64,000 nt of DNA. Origin: Bacteroidetes bacterium UBA6183 (GTDB lineage Bacteria > Bacteroidota > Bacteroidia > UKL13-3). Below the pieces are notes generated by a model that saw only the letters and a program-made list of their open reading frames with translations, ran no database searches and was not told the origin of the DNA. Where the stretch lies: NCBI GenBank assembly GCA_002422865.1, contig DITN01000023.1, forward strand, positions 1 through 64,000. The letters are read 5' to 3'. Both the position numbers and the translations under genes were made by a program. Numbering within the stretch: the stretch's first letter is position 1; each line of letters opens with the position of its first letter. Below are positions 34,307 through 40,610 of the stretch, in pieces.

Positions 34307-34813
34307 CTACTTTTTGGTATTGACCTGAATTTTATTCGGAACTACCCGTTTAACCCGTTTAATTTCATTTCTTCGCTCATCAATCACTTGTTTAATAACG
34401 CTTCGTTTTTCAAGCATTTCATTCCACTTGTCATACACAGGCTTAATTGCTTTTCCTAAATCTTCAACGTCAGATGTGTACATCAGCAGCACTAGGTTTT
34501 TGTCAATCAATTTAAAGTCCTCAATTAATGAAAGAAACCTATTTGCTAACCGGTGTTTGTAAAGCAAATTGCCCGGCTCTTTCTGCGCAAATTGCCTGTT
34601 ATAAATAGATACAACTACATCCAAATCGGAACGCTTATAAAGTTGATACATCACATCATTAATCAATGTGTATGCTGAATTAAGGTCTTTGCTAACAGTA
34701 ATAAAAAGCGGCTTATTAAAGTATTGGTAAACGCTCACATCACCTTCGGTTTTCCAATAATTGAAACCTTTGCTTCCTAAAAAATCAATACTAAAAATTA
34801 CTTCCGCTTGCAT
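34307..34813 (-). CDS. Unknown protein upstream of the ATPase/PIN pair (168 aa)
   Basis: This 168-residue mixed alpha/beta protein has a highly basic C-terminal tail (ERRNEIKRVKRVVPNK). It is on the same strand as the ATPase with a gap of about 50 bases, so it may be the first gene of the same operon. No family is recognised. Confidence 0.55.
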   Translation of the reverse strand: MQAEVIFSIDFLGSKGFNYWKTEGDVSVYQYFNKPLFITVSKDLNSAYTLINDVMYQLYKRSDLDVVVSIYNRQFAQKEPGNLLYKHRLANRFLSLIEDFKLIDKNLVLLMYTSDVEDLGKAIKPVYDKWNEMLEKRSVIKQVIDERRNEIKRVKRVVPNKIQVNTKK

Positions 34814-34850
34814 TGCTCAAATTTATAGTAATTTAACAATGCTTCATTGC

Positions 34851-35000
34851 TAAATTTTTTAGTATTGTGGTCTTGTGCCTGAACCAGTGGCTTATTAAAA
34901 TTGTGAACACCCAATTAATTACCGCCAAACCAATGGCGATTAAAATAATCCAATTTCCAATTTTGTTTGGCTTTCTGTAATAGCTTTTGTTAATATTCAT
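34851..35000 (-). CDS. Small membrane protein (49 aa)
   Basis: This 50-codon ORF (ATG at 35000, TAG at 34851) encodes a basic N-terminus and one membrane helix (WIILIAIGLAVINWVFTILI). It occupies an otherwise empty 400-bp stretch, downstream of the hairpin at 35018-35041. No Shine-Dalgarno is visible and no homologue is claimed. The remaining sequence 35042-35218 is AT-rich with no recognisable feature. Confidence 0.4.
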
Positions 35001-35017
35001 AGCTAAAGGATATAAAA

Positions 35018-35041
35018 AAAACCCCCAATGATGGGGGTTTT
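35018..35041. terminator. Bidirectional intrinsic terminator
   Basis: AAAACCCCCA ... TGGGGGTTTT hairpin with a short ATGA loop. T-runs occur on both strands. It separates the DUF3825 gene from the downstream small membrane ORF on the minus strand. Confidence 0.7.
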
Positions 35042-35218
35042 ATCCTGTTCTTTTAATCTTTTTTGCTTAAGTCTATCTTGTTTTTTGCTGTCAAAAACAG
35101 CAATAGTGAGTTAGTTGTTAAAAAGTCTCTTGGTTTAATTTGTTGTAATAAGTGGTACAAAGGTAATCATATTTATTACAAATACAACAGGTGCAATTAT
35201 TGTAATAAAATCTGTGAG

Positions 35219-35974
35219 TTAAAGCTTTAGCCATTCGTCATCGGGTTTAGCAATTAACCTAGCATTATTTATTGCCATTTCCAATGTCAAACATGTAGAA
35301 GCTCTATATGTACCATTATACTTTTCAATTACTAACGCTAAATCAGCTTCTGATTTTTTTTGTAAACAAAGTGGTAGAAGAAGCTGAAGTTTACCATTGA
35401 AATATTGCGGTATTGCTGTTTTGTAATTTCGTCTTACCCTTCTTTTTGCATCTTCAATAGTACCACTCAAAATATTTGAAATTAAGTGATTGTCCATTGA
35501 AGCAATTGGTCTCGGGAATCTAGCAATATTGTCTTGAATGATGTGGTCTATATTTACCCTTAATTCAATTTTAGGGTCATAGATTAACTCTGAAGGGTCA
35601 TGGAAATAATTAGCTAATTCACCTAATTTAGAGAATTGAGACAGTACACGGTCACTGGATTTTTTCCATCCGACAAAGTACCAGGGAATGGTTGTGTTTG
35701 GTTTTTTGTTTTTTGAAAAGTAACCATGGATTTCTTCTTGATTTAGTGTAACCAAACCAGTATTAAAAGTGCAATTATCAGAGTAGCATTCTATCTTGTT
35801 TTCAGAATCTAACTTAGCAAAAGTGTGATGTATATAGTTGATAAGGATTTTATTTTTTCTATTGTCACCATTGTTATAATCCCAATTTTCGGGCATGGCT
35901 AAAGTTTTTAATTCCTCTATTTTTTCATCGAAATTCTGGAACCAAGCGAAGTCATATAATTTAGAGTTTGACAT
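35219..35974 (-). CDS. DUF3825-domain protein (251 aa)
   Basis: This 251-residue soluble protein resembles the DUF3825 family: LYDFAWF at residue ~6, a FNTGLVT motif near 70, PWYFVGW near 96, and the C-terminal ALVIEKYNGTYRASTCLTLEMAINNARLIAKP at ~210-245. The molecular function of the family is unknown to me. In this element it lies among probable cargo genes between the ATPase/PIN pair and the lipoprotein, so a defence or conflict role is possible but not shown. Confidence 0.68.
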   Translation of the reverse strand: MSNSKLYDFAWFQNFDEKIEELKTLAMPENWDYNNGDNRKNKILINYIHHTFAKLDSENKIECYSDNCTFNTGLVTLNQEEIHGYFSKNKKPNTTIPWYFVGWKKSSDRVLSQFSKLGELANYFHDPSELIYDPKIELRVNIDHIIQDNIARFPRPIASMDNHLISNILSGTIEDAKRRVRRNYKTAIPQYFNGKLQLLLPLCLQKKSEADLALVIEKYNGTYRASTCLTLEMAINNARLIAKPDDEWLKL

Positions 35975-36003
35975 ATATGCAAGTAAAATATTGATTTGAA
36001 TTA

Positions 36004-36318
36004 CTATTTAAATTTTACTGCATCTGCTGTTGTTAAATCAAGCGACTTGAAAACAATTGCTTCTGCTTGTGGATAATCTTTTTTACATTTTTTGATTACT
36101 GAGTTGATACGATCGTCTGTGTCGGTACTCATGTACATGGTGGCTTTAACATTGCCAAGGTACTCAGTTTCTTTTACGGGCTCTGCACAAAAGAAAATGT
36201 ACAGGCCCTGCATTTGTTTTACTTCAGCTGCACTCTTTTTTACTTCATGGCTAATTGTAAATGCTGTTAGCAGCCCAATACCTAGTATTGCTGCAATGGT
36301 TAATACATGTTGTTTCAT
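36004..36318 (-). CDS. Small secreted protein of unknown function (104 aa)
   Basis: The N-terminal hydrophobic segment (residues ~5-22, VLTIAAILGIGLLTAFTI) is a probable signal peptide or anchor. The mature part (~80 residues) has two cysteines, one in YIFFCAEP and one in KKCKKDYP, which might pair in the periplasm. It is divergent from the lipoprotein gene with about 75 bases between them. No family is recognised. Confidence 0.55.
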   Translation of the reverse strand: MKQHVLTIAAILGIGLLTAFTISHEVKKSAAEVKQMQGLYIFFCAEPVKETEYLGNVKATMYMSTDTDDRINSVIKKCKKDYPQAEAIVFKSLDLTTADAVKFK

Positions 36319-36393
36319 TCTACTAATCTAACGCCAATTTTGGAGTTATTCAATATTTAATTTATTGGTATTTTTATTGCATGTTTGCCAAAC

Positions 36394-36864
36394 ATGAAAC
36401 GTATAACCCTACTAGCCGTTATTGCCGCTGGGTTGGCATTCGGCACCCTTACTAGCTGTTCTAAAGAGGAATCTAAGACTTCATCATCAAACACAACAAC
36501 TGATGCACGCGACCTTGCAGTGGGTACGTACACAGGTATTGCGGTGAGTACGATTGATGGTGATGTGAGCACAGACACTACAACGTTTACAGTGTCGAAA
36601 GGAACAGGTACAACCTTAAACATCACAGAGGATGGTTTAACATTTGCAACTTCTTCAGTAGCTGTTGCTGGTAAAGATTTTGCCGGTAACATTCCTACTC
36701 AAATGTTAGAGTTTGATGGTGCTAACTTTACTATTACAGGTAAAGGAAGCAACAACCAACACTTCGCATTTGTTGAATCTAGAAAATCTTTTAGTTACGA
36801 AATTCAAATTAACGGTGGCCCATTATCAGGCTCCAGCGTTAGTGTAGTTGGAACAAAAAAGTAA
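36394..36864 (+). CDS. Element-encoded lipoprotein (156 aa)
   Basis: I start at ATG 36394 (MKRITLLAV) rather than the in-frame TTG at 36385. A lipoprotein signal with lipobox LTSC places the lipidated Cys at about residue 22, followed by a Ser/Thr-rich tether (SKEESKTSSSNTTT) and a beta-rich domain of ~115 residues. Surface or periplasmic lipoproteins expressed from prophages often block superinfection or modify the cell surface; that is a hypothesis here. It ends at a strong terminator (36886-36911). Confidence 0.68.
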   Translation: MKRITLLAVIAAGLAFGTLTSCSKEESKTSSSNTTTDARDLAVGTYTGIAVSTIDGDVSTDTTTFTVSKGTGTTLNITEDGLTFATSSVAVAGKDFAGNIPTQMLEFDGANFTITGKGSNNQHFAFVESRKSFSYEIQINGGPLSGSSVSVVGTKK

Positions 36865-36885
36865 TCCCTTAAATCCTAAAAAACG

Positions 36886-36911
36886 AAAGCCCGGACTGCA
36901 CCGGGCTTTTT
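36886..36911 (+). terminator. Lipoprotein gene terminator
   Basis: AAAGCCCGG / CCGGGCTTT with loop ACTGCA and a T-run TTTTTT. The stretch 36912-37126 is AT-rich and presumably holds the promoter of the small basic ORF at 37127; I find no exact TAnnTTTG match. Confidence 0.88.
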
Positions 36912-37126
36912 TGTTTAATCGTTTTCAGAAGTATAACAAAATATTCTGATTTTCCAAATGGTTTTAGTTTGATTTTCAGTTGTTAATGTTAGTAATTTAC
37001 TTATACACACGGTTTTTTACAACAGTAGCAAAGGTGTTAAATGTGTGCAATTTTTTTCATGTTGAAAATGCGATTTGTTGGCCGCATATACTATCCCGAA
37101 ATTTGAATTAATAAATTAAAAAAATT

Positions 37127-37258
37127 ATGGGAATAAAACCTGGGCCGAAGAGAACAGCAATTTCTACTGGCAAACCTGACAAACGTCAGCGCGACAACAA
37201 AGAAACTCCAAAAAATAATCCGGAGTTAAAACCGCACAAACACAAAAAAGGGGATTAG
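37127..37258 (+). CDS. Small basic protein (43 aa)
   Basis: This 44-codon ORF runs from ATG at 37127 to TAG at 37258. The product is Lys/Pro/Arg-rich (GIKPGPKRTAISTGKP ... HKHKKGD), probably disordered and nucleic-acid binding. It ends just before a perfect 15-bp terminator (37276-37309), which supports it being transcribed. It is convergent with the integrase. Function unknown. Confidence 0.45.
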   Translation: MGIKPGPKRTAISTGKPDKRQRDNKETPKNNPELKPHKHKKGD

Positions 37259-37275
37259 TTCACCTTCATCAAAAC

Positions 37276-37309
37276 AAAAGAGAGTTGATTAAGCAATCAA
37301 CTCTCTTTT
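37276..37309. terminator. Bidirectional terminator between small basic ORF and integrase
   Basis: Perfect 15-bp arms, AAAAGAGAGTTGATT and AATCAACTCTCTTTT, with loop AAGC. It serves convergent transcription from 37127-37258 (+) and 37313-38446 (-). Confidence 0.9.
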
Positions 37310-37312
37310 TAT

Positions 37313-38446
37313 TTAAAATAAAGCAATCTGCCGCAATTCCGGCATTTCTAAAATTAATCGTTGGTGATGCACTTCAGCATAAATTTGTTCTACCTCTCTC
37401 ACATTTGTTTTGCCTAACATCTTAGTTGTGCTTTCCATACTTGCGCCACGGTTTAGCATTAAGCTTCCAAATGTTTTACGGCCAACGTGCGAAGTAAGCT
37501 TCACATCAATATCACACAACATGGCCAGCTCTTTTAAAAACCTATTGTAACACTCATTGGTAATGTGTGGTATGTTGTAATCGTATTTCTCAATTATTTT
37601 TTTTGCTTCAGGTAGCAATGGTAATAATCCGGTATTGCCTGTTTTCTTTCTGTTATAGCGCAAAAATTCAATGTTGTTGTATGTTGTTACCAAACCGCGG
37701 TTAAACTTCATTAAATCGGCATAAGCCATGCCTGTATAACATTGAAGTAAAAACATGTCGCGTATTCTTTGCAATGTTTGGTTTTGTATGATGGTTTTAT
37801 GAAGCTTGGCCAACTGGTCGTTTACTAAATAAATTTGTTTAGCCTTGGTTTGCCTAATGGTAAACAATGAAATTGTGGTTTTCTCAGTTTTAAATGTTAC
37901 ATGAGCATACTCAACCATGCGTTTCATAAGCTTAATATGGTTATCAATGTATGATGCAGATTTGCCTCTTTCCAGCATCCATTTACTGAAGCTCTCGGCC
38001 ATTACTTTATCTAACGATTCAATACATAGCCTTGGTTGCTTGCGGCTGTTTAACCAAGCGGTAATTGATTTAATTCTGTTTCGGTAATTACGCAACGTTC
38101 CGCTAGTAATGGTGGTATCATTAACAAAGTCTTGGTATATTTTTTCCATCACTTCAATTACTGTTGGTTTGGTTAGCTGTACAGTATGTAGTGGATTTAG
38201 TGCATAGTCAATTTCGGAGAGGGTAGATGCGTTTGCAATAATTGCTTCAAACTTTGATAATTCTGTGTTGATGTGTTTGGCGTTTGGGGAATCAGGATTT
38301 ACGCGCTTGTACACGCTATCCCAATGTTTCGCATCAATCCAAATGTGAGTAGATCGTTCGCTTTTTGTTGGGCCAACTTTGGCATAAATAGGGGTGAGGC
38401 CTTTTTTGTTGGTTCTCTTGGTGCTTAAAAACAGGTTATAATTCAT
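37313..38446 (-). CDS. int: Tyrosine recombinase (integrase)
   Basis: This 377-residue integrase has an N-terminal arm-binding domain (~1-90), a SAM-like core-binding domain (~100-190) and a catalytic domain. Catalytic motifs: HVGRKTFGS at ~321 supplies His/Arg of the HxxR box, and the nucleophilic Tyr is in QIYAEVHH at ~352. The first catalytic Arg expected in the TG-x-x segment is replaced by Ala (CYTGMAYADL, ~235-244), a substitution of the kind known in the Bacteroides CTnDOT integrase group. It ends 174 bases from the tRNA-Arg repeat, in the usual position for an element integrating into a tRNA 3' end. It should catalyse integration and excision between the two 22-bp repeats. Confidence 0.93.
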   Translation of the reverse strand: MNYNLFLSTKRTNKKGLTPIYAKVGPTKSERSTHIWIDAKHWDSVYKRVNPDSPNAKHINTELSKFEAIIANASTLSEIDYALNPLHTVQLTKPTVIEVMEKIYQDFVNDTTITSGTLRNYRNRIKSITAWLNSRKQPRLCIESLDKVMAESFSKWMLERGKSASYIDNHIKLMKRMVEYAHVTFKTEKTTISLFTIRQTKAKQIYLVNDQLAKLHKTIIQNQTLQRIRDMFLLQCYTGMAYADLMKFNRGLVTTYNNIEFLRYNRKKTGNTGLLPLLPEAKKIIEKYDYNIPHITNECYNRFLKELAMLCDIDVKLTSHVGRKTFGSLMLNRGASMESTTKMLGKTNVREVEQIYAEVHHQRLILEMPELRQIALF

Positions 38447-38486
38447 TTTGGCAAGATTTTAGGTTGTACAACGTTAAATCTTGCGC

Positions 38487-38529
38487 AGTCCCCAGTGTAA
38501 TTTTTTTGGCCCCCTTGGTATAGTCCCCA
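38487..38529. repeat. Possible integrase arm-binding repeats
   Basis: AGTCCCCA occurs at 38487-38494 and again at 38522-38529 in direct orientation, spaced 35 bp. The second copy also forms an inverted repeat CCTTGG...CCAAGG with the bases upstream. They lie in the 172-bp gap between the integrase start and the attachment site, where arm-type sites are expected. Confidence 0.4.
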
Positions 38530-38570
38530 AGGTTTGAGTTACTTATTTTTTTTGATAGGTGCTTGAAATA

Positions 38571-38598
38571 AAAAACCCCAATGTTTATTGGGGTTTTT
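38571..38598 (-). terminator. Element-supplied tRNA-Arg terminator
   Basis: AAAAACCCCAAT / ATTGGGGTTTTT with loop GTTT. On the minus strand it lies 21 bases downstream of the tRNA-Arg 3' end, replacing the original host terminator that is now stranded at 8575-8604. Confidence 0.82.
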
Positions 38599-38618
38599 GT
38601 GGGCTTGTAAAATGTTTA

Positions 38619-38640
38619 GTGGTCTCGACAGGATTCAAAC
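38619..38640 (+). repeat. attR: 22-bp repeat forming the 3' end of tRNA-Arg
   Basis: Identical to 8610-8631. Twenty-one of the 22 bases belong to the mature tRNA (38620-38640), so integration regenerates an intact tRNA gene. Confidence 0.93.
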
Positions 38641-38693
38641 CTGTAACCTTCTGATCCGTAGTCAGATGCTCTATTCAATTGAGCTACGAAACC
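38620..38693 (-). tRNA. tRNA-Arg (anticodon ACG)
   Basis: The 74-nt minus-strand gene folds into a normal cloverleaf. The acceptor stem GGTTTCG pairs with CGAGACC (one T-G wobble). The anticodon loop CTACGGA lies on a TCTGA/TCAGA stem and gives anticodon ACG. The T-loop is TTTGAATC-like. The discriminator is A and CCA is not encoded. It is the integration target of the 30-kb element and remains intact. Confidence 0.95.
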
Positions 38694-38757
38694 CTTTGTT
38701 TAATGTGGTGCAAATATACTTTTACTTGTTGTATTTGCAAGCACATCAACAAAAAAA

Positions 38758-39231
38758 TTAATTTAAAGTTACCAAGGTTGCGTTAATTGCTGCAAAATCA
38801 GGTAAATCGCCAGGGCTTTCCAATACTTGTGCAAACTGAATAATTCCGTCTTTATCAACTACAAATGCTGCACGCTTGGCAACACGTTCCATGGCAAATG
38901 CTGGAAAAATCTCATGCAATGCTCCATAAGCGGTAGCTGCTTGGCGGTTAAAATCACTCAATAAATCAAACTGTAGGTTTTGTTCTTCTTTAAATTTACC
39001 TAATGTAAAGATAGAATCAACAGATATGGCTACTACATCAGCGGCATCGTTTTTATACATAGTAATTGCATCTCTAACTGTGCAAAGTTGTGCAGTACAT
39101 ACACCTGTGAACGCTAGAGGGAAAAAGTGTATGATTAAATTTTTTCCTTTAAAATCTTCCAACGAGACAGCTTTTTTCTCTGTATTAAACAAACTGAATG
39201 CAGGGGCTTTGTCGCCTTTTTGTAATGCCAT
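38758..39231 (-). CDS. Peroxiredoxin (AhpC/TSA family, AhpE-like)
   Basis: This 157-residue cytoplasmic thiol peroxidase reduces H2O2 and organic peroxides. The peroxidatic Cys is in PLAFTGVCTAQLC (~residue 46), where the usual T-x-x-C pattern is present, with a second Cys five residues later. The rest (GKNLIIHFFP, VVAISVDS, AAFVVDKDG) is classical for the family. It is a host gene flanking the right end of the element. Confidence 0.92.
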   Translation of the reverse strand: MALQKGDKAPAFSLFNTEKKAVSLEDFKGKNLIIHFFPLAFTGVCTAQLCTVRDAITMYKNDAADVVAISVDSIFTLGKFKEEQNLQFDLLSDFNRQAATAYGALHEIFPAFAMERVAKRAAFVVDKDGIIQFAQVLESPGDLPDFAAINATLVTLN

Positions 39232-39371
39232 AATTTTAGTTTTATTTCTTAATATGTTTCAAATTAAACACAAAATAATTAATTATAGTTTTTGTCGATA
39301 AAGAATTATTTCTACCATTTACAACGTAAAAACTACCATTAGTTGATTTATTAGTAATAACGTGTGTGTAT

Positions 39372-40109
39372 TTATAAAATCCGTTTAATGATTCTTAACT
39401 TGTGCGAATAACTTTTTTCGTAAATATTTAAAATTCCGTGATGGTCGAGTAAGTCTATACGCACTTTTCCCGAAGCGTGGATAATTTTTTCATTATCTAA
39501 CATCATCCCTACATGTGTAATTTTGCCTTCTGCGTTGTCAAAAAAAGCCAAATCACCACACTTGCTTTCGTTCACAAAATTTAATGTTTCGCCCAAGTCA
39601 GCTTGTTGGTAGGCATCTCTAGGAAGTTGTATGCCACATTGTTTGTAAACCATTTGGGTAAAACCGCTGCAATCAATGCCAAACGGTGTTTTACCACCCC
39701 ATAAATAAGGCGTGTTTAAATAGTGAAGCGCTATTTCGGCTAGTTGCTCCACGTTTTTTAGCACGGGGCGATTAGTAATAGTAACTTCTTGGTGTCCAAT
39801 GAGCGTTTTGGTTTGATTTGGAATTAAACATCCTGCTGGGAGCAGTAATTTTCCTTCATGTGTGTGTGCTTCTAAATAGGGGTAGGTTGTATTCACCAAC
39901 CACTCATCTGTATTGCCATCAAACAAGGCAAATTGTTTATCACTAATATAGCCACTGTATTGGTCATTTTTAGTGGTTATACTCACCCAACCATATTCAG
40001 TATGATGAATATTAAAGGTGTCGCCAAACAAAAGTTGAGAAACGATTTCGCTTGTACTATCTGGCGATTTGCGCAACGGTATAACGGCTAAGTTACATAT
40101 GCCTTTCAT
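39372..40109 (-). CDS. NlpC/P60 peptidase with SH3-like domains
   Basis: This 245-residue cell-wall gamma-D-glutamyl-diamino acid endopeptidase has an N-terminal bacterial SH3-like region (~1-75, with PLRKSPDSTSEIVSQLLFGD). The C-terminal NlpC/P60 domain carries catalytic Cys in GIDCSGFTQMVY (~146) and His in ITHVGMML (~200). No signal peptide is obvious, as in several Bacteroidota homologues (YkfC-like). It may act on imported muropeptides in recycling; that is inference. Confidence 0.88.
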   Translation of the reverse strand: MKGICNLAVIPLRKSPDSTSEIVSQLLFGDTFNIHHTEYGWVSITTKNDQYSGYISDKQFALFDGNTDEWLVNTTYPYLEAHTHEGKLLLPAGCLIPNQTKTLIGHQEVTITNRPVLKNVEQLAEIALHYLNTPYLWGGKTPFGIDCSGFTQMVYKQCGIQLPRDAYQQADLGETLNFVNESKCGDLAFFDNAEGKITHVGMMLDNEKIIHASGKVRIDLLDHHGILNIYEKSYSHKLRIIKRIL

Positions 40110-40183
40110 GATTTTACTTAGTTAATTCCTGAGTTTGTATAATTGAATAGCGAATATTACTTATTTTTGAGCAAATAATAGCA

Positions 40184-40537
40184 ATGAATATAGCAAAGGT
40201 CGATTTATCATACTTAAAAACTATTGCAGGAAACGACCATGTTTTTGTCAAGGAAATGTTGGGTATGATTTTAAAATCTGTACCTAAAGAAATTGAAAAC
40301 ATGCAGCAACAGTATAATGCAGAAAATTTTTTGTTGATGGCAAGTGCTGCTCACAAAATTAAGGCGCCATTGCAAATGATTGCTGAAGATGGAATGGTTG
40401 ATTTAATTATGCAAATTGAAACCATCGGAAGAAAAGGGCTTGATGTGGCTGAGGTACCTCAATTGTTAAATCGATTAAAAAAGCGTTTTGACGAAGTTAG
40501 CTTAGCCATAGACCGAACGATAAACACATTGAACTAG
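40184..40537 (+). CDS. Hpt-domain phosphotransfer protein
   Basis: This stand-alone 117-residue four-helix Hpt protein has the phosphorylatable His in the motif AAHKIKAPLQM (residue ~64). Such proteins pass phosphate between hybrid histidine kinases and response regulators. No kinase gene is nearby. In the motif the usual Gly-Ser after His-x-Leu-Lys is replaced by Ala-Pro, a mild departure. It is divergent from the NlpC/P60 gene. Confidence 0.8.
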   Translation: MNIAKVDLSYLKTIAGNDHVFVKEMLGMILKSVPKEIENMQQQYNAENFLLMASAAHKIKAPLQMIAEDGMVDLIMQIETIGRKGLDVAEVPQLLNRLKKRFDEVSLAIDRTINTLN

Positions 40538-40551
40538 TCGCTTGATGATAA

Positions 40552-40588
40552 AAAAAACGCCAAACAACATTGTTGTCTGGCGTTTTTT
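40552..40588. terminator. Bidirectional terminator between Hpt gene and TPR gene
   Basis: AAAAAACGCCA(A)ACAAC and GTTGT(C)TGGCGTTTTTT form a 17-bp stem with a single mismatch and T-runs on both strands, for the convergent genes on each side. Confidence 0.88.
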
Positions 40589-40610
40589 ATTGGTTAACGT
40601 TTGGGCCGTT

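Larger units (their letters stand above)
8610..38640. mobile_element. 30-kb integrative phage-like element in tRNA-Arg
   Basis: The region between two identical 22-bp copies (8610-8631 and 38619-38640) of the tRNA-Arg 3' end is a discrete unit of 30,009 bp. It contains a tyrosine recombinase next to the intact tRNA, a repressor-like gene at the other end, an early block, a long late operon with fibre-like, lysin and membrane proteins, and accessory genes on the opposite strand. Host genes on either side (mazG and a peroxiredoxin) look intact. I see no terminase, portal, HK97-type capsid or conjugation genes. Likely a temperate phage of unusual type or a satellite; autonomy is unproven. Confidence 0.92.

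Noticed and set aside
8610..38640. Possibility that the element is a conjugative element (ICE)
   Set aside because: No relaxase, coupling ATPase of the TraG type or Tra/T4SS genes are visible, whereas fibre, lysin and holin-like genes are. ArdC alone is not diagnostic.
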